Shown: piece by piece, positions 1-7,476 of the stretch
Layout of the letters: every line of letters begins with the position of its first letter
Position numbering within the stretch: position 1 is the first letter of the stretch
Assembly (NCBI GenBank): GCA_947175635.1
Contig: CAMWNM010000004.1
Location: 34,131 to 98,130 of the forward strand
Origin: an uncultured Bacteroidales bacterium
Lineage (GTDB): Bacteria > Bacteroidota > Bacteroidia > Bacteroidales > P3
Direction: 5' to 3'
Length of the DNA: 64,000 nucleotides
Notes under the pieces: generated by a model
Database searches by the model: none
The model's input: the letters and a program-made list of their open reading frames with translations, nothing else
What the model was told of the DNA's origin: nothing
Made by a program: the position numbers and the translations under genes

Positions 1-2
1 GG

Positions 3-1337
3 ATCAACACTATCTTCCACAATATTTACGAAGGCCGCGCCTCCTATGCCAAAACCGAATTCCGATTGCTCTCTTCCAAAGAAAACGCACATATCTATTG
101 GCTGGAAATCAACGCTTCCGTTACCGCTTACGATGAGCAGCATCATCCCTCCGCTCTGTCGGGTTCCCTCTTGCTTATCACCGAACGCAAAAAAAAGGAG
201 CAGGCTTTGATAACGGCCCGTGAAAAGGCGGCCGAATCCGATCGCATGAAATCGGTGTTTCTGGCCAACATGAGCCACGAAATACGTACCCCGCTCAATG
301 CCATCGTGGGCTTTTCGGATTTGATCGGCCGCACCGATGATGAAGCCAAGAAACAAAAGTTCATGAACATCATCAAAACCAACAACCAACTGCTTCTCCA
401 ACTCATCAGCGATGTGTTGGATCTTGCCAAGGTGGAAGCCAATACGCTTGATTTCTACTATCAGCCGGTGGATTTGAACGAACTTTTGCAAACCATCGAA
501 AAATCGGTAAGTCTGCGTGTCAAACCCGAAGTGAAACTCACCTGCATTCTCGGGGCCGAGAAATGTATTATACAGGGGGAACCCAACCGTCTCTCGCAGG
601 TTTTGATAAACCTGCTTACCAACGCGAATAAATTTACCACACAAGGCCGTATCGACTTCGGATATGCACTGAAAGGCAAGGAAATCTATTTCTTTGTAAA
701 AGACACCGGACTGGGTATATCCAAAGAGAATCAGGCAAAACTGTTCCAACGGTTTTCAAAGCTCAATAATTTTGCCCAAGGCACTGGATTGGGTCTTTCC
801 ATCTGCAAGGGAATCATCGAAAAGATGGAAGGCCATATCGGTATGGAATCCGAAGGCGAGGGTTGCGGAAGTAAATTCTGGTTCACCATTCCCTACCTGC
901 CCGTCAAAGACGAGACAACGGAAGCGGCAACGGAACAGCAACCCGTCAAAACGGTGAAGAAAAAGAATATAACCATTCTTGTTGCCGAAGACAACGAAAA
1001 CAATTACATGCTCTTCCAATCCATTCTCGAGCCCGAGTACAAACTGATCCACGCATGGGATGGAAAAGAAGCCGTGGAAATGTTCAAAGAGCAGAATCCG
1101 CAACTTATCCTGATGGACATCAACATGCCGAAAATGGACGGATACGAGGCCACCCGGGAAATCCGCAAAATCTCGGCCAGCGTTCCCATCATCGCCATTA
1201 CGGCATACGCTTTCGCCTCCGATCAGAAACGGGTGCTTGAAAACGGATTCAACGGTTTCATGCCCAAGCCTATCGAAGCAGACAGACTTTTGGGTGAGCT
1301 CAGATCCATTATCGGAAAAAGCTTTATCCTCCTATAA
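3..1337 (+). CDS. Hybrid sensor histidine kinase, 5'-truncated by window edge
   Basis: The C-terminal 444 residues of a hybrid two-component kinase are visible. The reading frame is open back to base 3, so the gene begins outside the window; the TTG used by the ORF track at 66 is not a real start. The first ~55 residues look like the end of a PAS/PAC domain. Next come a HisKA domain with the phospho-acceptor box NMSHEIRTPLNAI, and a HATPase domain with N box (NRLSQVLINLLTNANKF), G1 (DTGLGIS) and G2 (GTGLGLSICKG). A receiver domain ends the protein, with acidic residues in VAEDNENNY and the phospho-acceptor Asp in LMDINMPKMDGYEA. Signal input is lost upstream. The next gene starts 25 bp downstream and carries a near copy of this receiver, so the two probably share a transcript and a phosphorelay (inference). 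Confidence 0.93.
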   Translation: MNTIFHNIYEGRASYAKTEFRLLSSKENAHIYWLEINASVTAYDEQHHPSALSGSLLLITERKKKEQALITAREKAAESDRMKSVFLANMSHEIRTPLNAIVGFSDLIGRTDDEAKKQKFMNIIKTNNQLLLQLISDVLDLAKVEANTLDFYYQPVDLNELLQTIEKSVSLRVKPEVKLTCILGAEKCIIQGEPNRLSQVLINLLTNANKFTTQGRIDFGYALKGKEIYFFVKDTGLGISKENQAKLFQRFSKLNNFAQGTGLGLSICKGIIEKMEGHIGMESEGEGCGSKFWFTIPYLPVKDETTEAATEQQPVKTVKKKNITILVAEDNENNYMLFQSILEPEYKLIHAWDGKEAVEMFKEQNPQLILMDINMPKMDGYEATREIRKISASVPIIAITAYAFASDQKRVLENGFNGFMPKPIEADRLLGELRSIIGKSFILL

Positions 1338-1362
1338 CTTTTAACCGGAAAATCCTATCGCC

Positions 1363-2016
1363 ATGACAAAAGAACAGCTTGAGGCTTTTTTGAAGAATAT
1401 ACGCACACCGCTGAACATGATTCTGGAGTACGCCAGACAGATTGCCGAAACGGATAACGGAGAGACCCGACGGCTCTATGCCGGCATCATAGAGACCAAC
1501 AGCACACTGCTGCAACAACTCCTGAAAACGCTCGACAACGAACAGCCGTCGGATCCGGCACCCGCTCCGGCTGCAAGCGTGCAGGCCGTAAGCCAACCTG
1601 CACCCGTTCCGCCCCCTGCACCGGCAGAACCCAAAAAGGAAATGATCCGGAAAGAACCCGGTGACCGCCCCACCCTTCTGATTGCCGAAGACAACGAAAA
1701 CAACTATCTCCTCCTGCAGGCCCTCCTGGAAGACAACTATCAACTTATTCACGCATGGGATGGGGTGGAAGCGGTGGAACTGTTCAAAGAACACCAACCC
1801 CGCCTGATTCTGATGGATATCAGTATGCCGAGAATGGACGGATATGAAGCCACTAAAGAAATCAGGAAAGTGTCGGATAGCGTGCCCATCATCGCCGTAA
1901 CGGCATACGCCTTTGCCTCCGACAGGGAACGCATTATGGAGATCGGGTTCAACAGTTATATTTCCAAGCCTATCGATTCGATAAAGCTGGAAAACGAGAT
2001 ACTGCGTTTCTTGTAG
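1363..2016 (+). CDS. Response-regulator receiver protein with vestigial HisKA-like N-terminus
   Basis: A 217-residue protein. Residues ~1-55 (FLKNIRTPLNMILEYARQI...) align by eye with the H-box helix of the upstream kinase (FLANMSHEIRTPLNAIVGFSDLI), but the SHE segment holding the phosphorylated histidine is missing. A Pro/Ala-rich linker (about residues 60-100) follows. The C-terminal receiver (about 103-217) keeps the acidic pair (IAEDNENNY), the acceptor Asp (LMDISMPRMDGYEA), the Thr/Ser-region (AVTAYAF) and the Lys (SKPID). This receiver is strongly similar in protein and DNA to that of the preceding kinase, which suggests a duplicated kinase tail that lost its ATPase domain. There is no output domain. 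A role as phosphate sink or competitor in dimerisation is inference. Confidence 0.85.
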   Translation: MTKEQLEAFLKNIRTPLNMILEYARQIAETDNGETRRLYAGIIETNSTLLQQLLKTLDNEQPSDPAPAPAASVQAVSQPAPVPPPAPAEPKKEMIRKEPGDRPTLLIAEDNENNYLLLQALLEDNYQLIHAWDGVEAVELFKEHQPRLILMDISMPRMDGYEATKEIRKVSDSVPIIAVTAYAFASDRERIMEIGFNSYISKPIDSIKLENEILRFL

Positions 2017-2094
2017 AAGCCTCCGTTTCCATAAAGCACCACGAAAAAGCGTTTTGCTTACGCCACACCGCAAACCAAGGCGGATGGACACCGA

Positions 2095-2955
2095 CTATTT
2101 CTTGCAGAATTTTGCCGCTGTCCAGCGCTCATGCGCCACATGCCGGCGGTAAAACAGGCGGCAAGCGTTGCACGCACGCTCGACAATCTCCATATCCTCT
2201 TCGTAGAATCCGCTTAGATAGAGCGTGCCGCCCACCGGCAGCACCGCTGCGTAAGAAGCCATATCCCTTACCAAAATATTGCGGTTTATATTGGCCAGTA
2301 CACAATCGAAACGCATATTCTCCAAAAGGGCGGCATCCCCCAACTTGATTTCCACCTGCGGCCGAACAACCTTGTTCCGGTCGATAGCCTCCCTATTGCG
2401 GTTCACATTTTCCAGCGCATTGCGATAAGCCCATTCGTCCACATCGATTCCCAACACACGCTCCGCTCCCTGCATGGCGGCCAGAATCCCCAAAACCCCC
2501 GTTCCACACCCCATGTCCAGCACTGCCTTACCCACCGGAGGTTCTTCCTCCAAAAAGCGTATCATAAGCGAAGTGGTGGGATGATGCGCCGTACCGAACG
2601 ACATTTTGGGCTCTATCTCGATGTTGTATTTCACTTCCGCCAGCGGCGTATGGAAGGGCGCATGCACAAAGCAGAAATTCCCGAAACGCACCGGCTCGTA
2701 AGAACTTTCCCACACCGCGTTCCAATCCCGGTCGGGAATCAACTCATCCTTGCGTTCTTCTATGGGTGCATACCCAGCCAGAACCGCATCGATTTCCCCC
2801 CGCCGTCTTTCATATTCCGGCTGCGGAATATAGGCCGTCAATAGGTTCCCTTCTGTTTCAAAACTTTCAAAGCCCGCGCCGGCCAAGGCATCCACACATA
2901 GATCGGTGTCGATTTCACTCATGGCATGGCGGAGTTTAAGGGCGATGTAGTTCAT
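2095..2955 (-). CDS. prmA: Ribosomal protein L11 methyltransferase
   Basis: A 286-residue SAM-dependent methyltransferase that methylates ribosomal protein L11. The family signature before the SAM fold is present (FGTAHHPTTSLM), as are SAM motif I (VLDMGCGTGVLGILAA), an acidic motif II (VLGIDVDEWA) and a post-motif resembling NPP/NIN (VLANINRNIL). The N-terminal ~120 residues match the L11-recognition region of PrmA in length. The ATG lies 6 bp after the tpiA stop, so it is the last gene of the DUF1599-DoxX-tpiA-prmA operon. Its substrate L11 (rplK) is encoded elsewhere in this window. Confidence 0.94.
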   Translation of the reverse strand: MNYIALKLRHAMSEIDTDLCVDALAGAGFESFETEGNLLTAYIPQPEYERRRGEIDAVLAGYAPIEERKDELIPDRDWNAVWESSYEPVRFGNFCFVHAPFHTPLAEVKYNIEIEPKMSFGTAHHPTTSLMIRFLEEEPPVGKAVLDMGCGTGVLGILAAMQGAERVLGIDVDEWAYRNALENVNRNREAIDRNKVVRPQVEIKLGDAALLENMRFDCVLANINRNILVRDMASYAAVLPVGGTLYLSGFYEEDMEIVERACNACRLFYRRHVAHERWTAAKFCKK

Positions 2956-2961
2956 ACCGGC

Positions 2962-3744
2962 CTATTCAAAAGCGTTGATGATGCGGATAAAATCATCGGC
3001 TTTCAAGGAAGCGCCTCCAATCAGACCGCCGTCGATATCGGGACAGGCAAACAACTCCGGTGCCGTAGCCGCATTACAGCTGCCACCATAGAGCAAGGTA
3101 GTCTGGCGTGCCATTTCCTTGCCGTATTTCTCCTGTATCAGGTTGCGGATAAACGCATGTACTTCCTGCGCTTCGGCAGGCGTGGCCGTCTTGCCCGTAC
3201 CGATGGCCCATACAGGTTCATACGCTATCACCAAACGGGCAAAATCAAGCGGTTTGAGTTGAAACAGACTCTCGGCAAGCTGTTTTTCTATCACCTTGAA
3301 ATGATTGCCCGATTCCCTTTCTTCCAAAGATTCGCCACAGCACACGATAGGCACGATTTCGTTTTGCAGGAGGATCTCCACCTTGCGCGCCACCTGCTGG
3401 TTGGATTCGGCATAATACTTGCGGCGCTCCGAATGCCCCACGATACAGTATTCAACATTCATCGAAGCCAGCATGGAGGCCGATATCTCTCCCGTATAGG
3501 CGCCTTTGTCGTGTTCGTTCACATTCTGGGCGCCCACACTGAAATACACCTGATTCTCATCTTCTTCCGATGTACCCAAATCGTAGGCCATCTCCAGATA
3601 AGGCGCGGGCGGACACACAACCACGTCCACATCATGCCCCTCCAGCTCCTTATCGAGGCGATCCACCAGCTCGTCCAGCAATTCCTCGGCCTCCTGGAAG
3701 TTCATGTTCATTTTCCAGTTGCCGGCCACCATTTTTCTTCTCAT
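2962..3744 (-). CDS. tpiA: Triosephosphate isomerase
   Basis: A 260-residue TIM-barrel enzyme interconverting dihydroxyacetone phosphate and glyceraldehyde 3-phosphate in glycolysis. Visible catalytic parts are the Lys in NWKMN, the His in IVGHSERR, the Glu and flexible loop in AYEPVWAIGTGKTAT, and the phosphate-binding LYGGS and GGASL segments. The ORF track begins 28 codons earlier; the ATG at 3744 (MRRKMVAGNWKMN) gives the standard family N-terminus and leaves a 29-bp gap to the DoxX-like gene. It lies in the usual Bacteroidales order after DUF1599 and DoxX genes. Confidence 0.97.
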   Translation of the reverse strand: MRRKMVAGNWKMNMNFQEAEELLDELVDRLDKELEGHDVDVVVCPPAPYLEMAYDLGTSEEDENQVYFSVGAQNVNEHDKGAYTGEISASMLASMNVEYCIVGHSERRKYYAESNQQVARKVEILLQNEIVPIVCCGESLEERESGNHFKVIEKQLAESLFQLKPLDFARLVIAYEPVWAIGTGKTATPAEAQEVHAFIRNLIQEKYGKEMARQTTLLYGGSCNAATAPELFACPDIDGGLIGGASLKADDFIRIINAFE

Positions 3745-3773
3745 AGCTTTCGGTTTTAGCGATTTTTCGGTTT

Positions 3774-5054
3774 TCAGAATGCGGCGAAATCCACGCATTC
3801 CGGAGCGGGAAGCCGTCTCCAATCCCACAGTTTCAGCACACGGGCGCTTTTAAGCAACACTATGCCCGGATTAGACCTTATAATGGCCTTTATCGCGGTA
3901 TTGTCCGCATAATAAAACGGAAAATCCGTCAAGTCATATTCCTTCCTGATGCTTTCGGCCTTTTCCACAGGAGAGGCGGTCAGAAAACAGCTTTCATAGC
4001 CGGCTTCCCTCATACGGCGCACGAAAGCCGCCGTTTTTTCCAGCCCCTTTTTATCGGCGGCATCCAAATCATATACGGCTATCAGAAACAGGAAGCCCTC
4101 GCGTTCCAATAAATCGCGGGTGATGTCATAGCCCGGATCTTCCTCTTCGGATTTTTCCAGAATATTGATGTTGGCCTTCTTGGGATTGGGGTCGAAATCC
4201 CGGCGCGAAACGAATGTCCATTCCGCCAACCATCCGGCATCCGAAAACGGACAATCCTCCATCAGATATTCTTTCTCCTCTCCTGTGGCTTGGTTGCGGT
4301 AGGTTAGATAATGCGCCACCGGAAGCGGATTTTCAGGAAAAAGCCGCTCGCCTTCTTTCCAATCGAGAAAATTGACAACCGGCAGGTATCGGTAGTTGTA
4401 TGACTCAAAGCCGAGAAACAGCACTACCGTAGCCACGGCAATACCCAGATCCACCCGCGGGGGCTTATGACTTTTCACCCTATTCTGCGCGAACAGCAAC
4501 ACCAGCACGCAGGCATCCAGCACCAGATTCTTGTAGAACGTCTGCCAGTTGGTAATCACCCATGCCTTGCCGAAACAACCGCAATCGGGCACAGGTTCGG
4601 CAACGACATCGTACCAGGTAACGCATGTAAAGAAAAGCATCATCAATGCCGCCAAACGCACCATAAACTTAAAACGCACATTGCAAATCAACAGCACCCC
4701 TACCGTGAATTCCACCAGATTGAGCGCGAATGAACCCAAGAGGGAAAGCCCCGTAAGCCAGGGCATATTGTATGCTTCCAGATAATCATGAATCTGGTAG
4801 GCGGTACCCAGCGGATCCACGCCTTTGGAAAAACCCGAGAATACGAAGACCGCCCCCACCAGCGTGCGGACTATCACCACGACCGAATAGGAAAAATATT
4901 TGCGGTTCACGATACAGAAGAGCAGATCAAGCACCAACACGCCTAAAAAGAGCAGGCTTTTCTCAGGAACGAACGGAATGGCGGCCGCGGCCGCAAGGGT
5001 CAAAAGCAGGATGCCGTAAGAGGGAATCCAGGCAGGAAGGGATGTGCGGTTCAT
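3774..5054 (-). CDS. DoxX/MauE-like membrane protein with C-terminal thioredoxin-like region
   Basis: A 426-residue membrane protein. About residues 1-200 form several hydrophobic segments of the DoxX/MauE type, with the typical FSGFSKGVDPLG and DCGCFGKAW motifs. A soluble region of ~200 residues follows; it has a thioredoxin-like rhythm (FLFLIAVYDLD ... FLTAS ... FPFYYADNT) but no CXXC redox pair. It resembles the DoxX-family protein found beside tpiA in Bacteroides. The ATG shares one base with the DUF1599 stop (TAATG), which indicates translational coupling. The function is unknown; a redox or quinone-linked role comes only from distant MauE/VKOR-like homology. Confidence 0.85.
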   Translation of the reverse strand: MNRTSLPAWIPSYGILLLTLAAAAAIPFVPEKSLLFLGVLVLDLLFCIVNRKYFSYSVVVIVRTLVGAVFVFSGFSKGVDPLGTAYQIHDYLEAYNMPWLTGLSLLGSFALNLVEFTVGVLLICNVRFKFMVRLAALMMLFFTCVTWYDVVAEPVPDCGCFGKAWVITNWQTFYKNLVLDACVLVLLFAQNRVKSHKPPRVDLGIAVATVVLFLGFESYNYRYLPVVNFLDWKEGERLFPENPLPVAHYLTYRNQATGEEKEYLMEDCPFSDAGWLAEWTFVSRRDFDPNPKKANINILEKSEEEDPGYDITRDLLEREGFLFLIAVYDLDAADKKGLEKTAAFVRRMREAGYESCFLTASPVEKAESIRKEYDLTDFPFYYADNTAIKAIIRSNPGIVLLKSARVLKLWDWRRLPAPECVDFAAF

Positions 5055-5695
5055 TATCGAGATTTATTTTTTCTTTTGCCGGCGGATAGACAATCCCGGC
5101 TTGCTTTCTTGGTCTTAAACGGATTTGTTTTGTCGGGCAGGGCGTCCGTGCCGATACCTCCCCCCAGTTGAATAAGGGCGAACACCGCGTAATTGAGCAT
5201 GTCGTAATAGTTGGCATCCAAACCTTCCGACACCAAGGTTTTTCCGCCGGCATCTTCAATCTGTTTGGTCCGCAATATCTTCATCAGGATGATATCCACA
5301 AGGGAACTGATACGCATGCTGCGCCAGGCCTCCCCGTAATCGTGATTTTTACGCACCATCAAATCGAAAGCCTTCTTGGCGTATTCATCATATTTCCGGG
5401 CCGCCGTGGATGCAGGCAATACGGTATCCTCAAAGCCGAGCTCAAGCTGAATCAACGCCATGATCGAATAGTTGACGATGGCCGCGAAAGCATCGCGGAT
5501 ATCTTCCTCCACCTTCTGTTCGCCCGTAATCTGGAACGTGCGGATCCGTTTGGCCTTGATAAAGATTTGGTCGGTAAGGGAGGGAGAGCGGAGGATATGC
5601 CACGCCGCGCCGTAATCCTGCAATTTTGCCATATATAAGCGGCGACATAAAGATATTACCTGTTCAAATTCCAAATTGGTCTGGTTGTCCTGCAT
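5054..5695 (-). CDS. DUF1599 (nucleotide modification associated domain 1) family protein
   Basis: A 213-residue protein built from two similar halves. The first carries LYMAKLQDYGAAWHILRSPSLTDQI and the second FDLMVRKNHDYGEAWRSMRISSLVDII, each with a (K/N)xDYGxAW core and an SLxDxI helix. This is the double-DUF1599 arrangement seen first in the tpiA operon of Bacteroidales. The ATG at 5695 is preferred over the TTG at 5722 because the TTG lies only a few bases after the -7 box at 5720-5727. The biochemical function is not established; Pfam associates the domain with nucleotide-modification contexts. Confidence 0.85.
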   Translation of the reverse strand: MQDNQTNLEFEQVISLCRRLYMAKLQDYGAAWHILRSPSLTDQIFIKAKRIRTFQITGEQKVEEDIRDAFAAIVNYSIMALIQLELGFEDTVLPASTAARKYDEYAKKAFDLMVRKNHDYGEAWRSMRISSLVDIILMKILRTKQIEDAGGKTLVSEGLDANYYDMLNYAVFALIQLGGGIGTDALPDKTNPFKTKKASRDCLSAGKRKNKSR

Positions 5696-5716
5696 ATCGT
5701 GTTTGCTTACGCTGTC

Positions 5717-5747
5717 TTGCAAAAGTAAGCATGTTTAGGTACTTTTG
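5717..5747 (+). promoter_or_regulatory. Promoter of folP-cdaA
   Basis: TTG at 5717-5719, a 20-nt spacer, then TACTTTTG at 5740-5747, the Bacteroidota -33/-7 pattern. The predicted leader to the folP ATG (5771) is under 20 nt. Together with the opposite promoter it forms the inverted repeat TTGCAAAAGTA-N12-TACTTTTGCAA. Confidence 0.8.
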
Positions 5748-5750
5748 CAA
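5720..5750 (-). promoter_or_regulatory. Promoter of the DUF1599-tpiA-prmA operon
   Basis: On the minus strand a TTG (-33 type, 5750-5748) is followed after exactly 20 nt by TACTTTTG (5727-5720), which fits the Bacteroidota TAnnTTTG -7 element. Start of transcription would fall about 20 nt before the ATG at 5695. It overlaps the folP promoter in a symmetric inverted repeat. Confidence 0.8.
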
Positions 5751-5770
5751 CTTGGTAATTCCATTTGAAA

Positions 5771-6643
5771 ATGGCGTATTCTCTCAATCTCGGTGGTTCT
5801 TTTTATTCGCTCGACGAGCCGAAAGTGATGGGAATACTCAACCTCACGCCCGACTCCTTTTTTGAGCAAAGCCGTGTTCCCGATCCGGAAGATGCCGTTG
5901 AAAAAACGCGGAAGATGCTTTCCGACGGCATGGATATTTTGGATCTGGGTGCCGTTTCTTCACGTCCCGGCGCCGAATTGCCCGATGCCGAAGAAGAATG
6001 GAGAAGATTGGAGAACCCGCTGAAAGCCATCGTTAAGGAATTTCCGCAACTGCCTGTCTCTGTCGATACTTTCCGGGCCGAAATAGCGCGCCGTTGCGCC
6101 GACTGCGGGGCAAGCATCATCAACGACATATCGGGCGGCAGCTACGACAGCGGGATGTTCCCTACCGTAGGCAAACTGCAACTGCCCTATATTCTGATGC
6201 ACCTCAAGGAAAAACCGGTCAACATGCAACAAAATCCCCATTACGGGGATGTGGTGGCCGATCTCCTGACCTATTTTTCCGGGAAACTGCACCAAGCCCG
6301 CATGGCAGGCATCCACGACATCATCATCGATCCCGGTTTCGGCTTTGCCAAAACTTTGGAACACAACTACCGCCTGCTGGCGCACCTGCGCGATTTCGCC
6401 GTGGCGCTGGACGTGCCGATACTGGCGGGCATGTCGCGCAAATCGATGCTGTATAAACTTTTGGACTGCACGCCTCAAGAAGCGCTTAACGCCACCACCG
6501 CGGCCAATATGCTGGCATTGGAGAACGGGGCGCAGATCCTACGCGTACACGACGTAAAGGAAGCTGTCCAATGCGTCAAGATTTTTTGCCACTACCGTCA
6601 TTACCACGACCTCAATCCCGATGCCGTGGATACGGGAGCCTAA
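5771..6643 (+). CDS. folP: Dihydropteroate synthase
   Basis: A 290-residue TIM-barrel enzyme joining p-aminobenzoate to 6-hydroxymethyl-dihydropterin diphosphate in folate synthesis; it is the sulfonamide target. Visible motifs are the N-terminal VMGILNLTPDSFFE (pterin/diphosphate loop 1), SSRPGAE (loop 2), SVDTFRAE, IINDISGG, ILMHLK, the pterin-binding IIDPGFGFAK, LAGMSRKSM and the C-terminal RVHDVKEA. The ATG at 5771 is chosen over the TTG two codons upstream. cdaA follows after 10 bp, a linkage common in Bacteroidota. Confidence 0.96.
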   Translation: MAYSLNLGGSFYSLDEPKVMGILNLTPDSFFEQSRVPDPEDAVEKTRKMLSDGMDILDLGAVSSRPGAELPDAEEEWRRLENPLKAIVKEFPQLPVSVDTFRAEIARRCADCGASIINDISGGSYDSGMFPTVGKLQLPYILMHLKEKPVNMQQNPHYGDVVADLLTYFSGKLHQARMAGIHDIIIDPGFGFAKTLEHNYRLLAHLRDFAVALDVPILAGMSRKSMLYKLLDCTPQEALNATTAANMLALENGAQILRVHDVKEAVQCVKIFCHYRHYHDLNPDAVDTGA

Positions 6644-6653
6644 ACAAGCCCAC

Positions 6654-7469
6654 ATGGAAACACTGCTCCGCTGGACCGAGAACATCACCATACCTCAGAT
6701 ACTGGATATCCTTATCGTGGCCTTTTTGGCCTATCAGTTCTACAAACTGGTAAAAGGCACTTCCGCGCTCAACATCGTGTTGAGCATCATCGGCATCTAC
6801 ATCCTCTGGAAAATAGCCCAGCAGTTCGCCATGCCCTTTACCACTGAAATTCTGGACCGTGTTATCAGCGTGGGGGTTTTGGCGCTGGTGGTTGTTTTCC
6901 AACCCGAAATCCGACGCGCCCTTTTCATGCTCAGCACCCCCTCCGCCATCAAGAACCGGAAAAAGAATTGGTGGTTCGGCATATTCAGAGGCCGCGGCAC
7001 CCAAGGCCGGGAACTCAATATAACCCCGCTTATCCAGGCCTGTATGCACATGAGTCAGGAAAAGACAGGGGCCTTGATTATCCTTACCCAACTGAACCGG
7101 TTGCCGGGTACGGTGGCTACCGGCGAAAGAATCGATGCGGTGGTGTCGGCCGCGCTTATAGAAAATATATTTTTCAAGAACAGCCCGTTGCACGACGGGG
7201 CCGTGATCATAGAACGCAACAAGATCATCGCCGCCCGCTGCATCCTTCCCGTAACTTCCAATAAAAAGGTTTCGGCCTCCCTGGGATTGCGGCATCGCTC
7301 GGCCATCGGCGTTACCGAGCAATCAGACGCACTGGCCATCGTATGTTCGGAAGAAACCGGAGCCATCTCCTATTGCATGTTCGGCAACGTTACCTACAAC
7401 GTCTCCCTGGCCCAATTACGAGCTAAAATAGAGGAATTCTTTTCCGAGAAAACAGTGGGACAGCAATAG
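6654..7469 (+). CDS. cdaA: Diadenylate cyclase CdaA (DAC/DisA_N domain)
   Basis: A 271-residue membrane enzyme making cyclic di-AMP from two ATP. Three hydrophobic segments (roughly residues 10-85) precede a cytosolic DAC domain with the catalytic SPLHDGAVII and GLRHRSAIG motifs (DGA and RHR). The ATG METLLRWTEN at 6654 gives the normal family N-terminus and follows the folP stop by 10 bp. The stop lies only 7 bp from the convergent ychF stop, with no obvious terminator between. It implies c-di-AMP signalling in this organism; no phosphodiesterase or receptor is in the window. Confidence 0.94.
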   Translation: METLLRWTENITIPQILDILIVAFLAYQFYKLVKGTSALNIVLSIIGIYILWKIAQQFAMPFTTEILDRVISVGVLALVVVFQPEIRRALFMLSTPSAIKNRKKNWWFGIFRGRGTQGRELNITPLIQACMHMSQEKTGALIILTQLNRLPGTVATGERIDAVVSAALIENIFFKNSPLHDGAVIIERNKIIAARCILPVTSNKKVSASLGLRHRSAIGVTEQSDALAIVCSEETGAISYCMFGNVTYNVSLAQLRAKIEEFFSEKTVGQQ

Positions 7470-7476
7470 CCACCCG

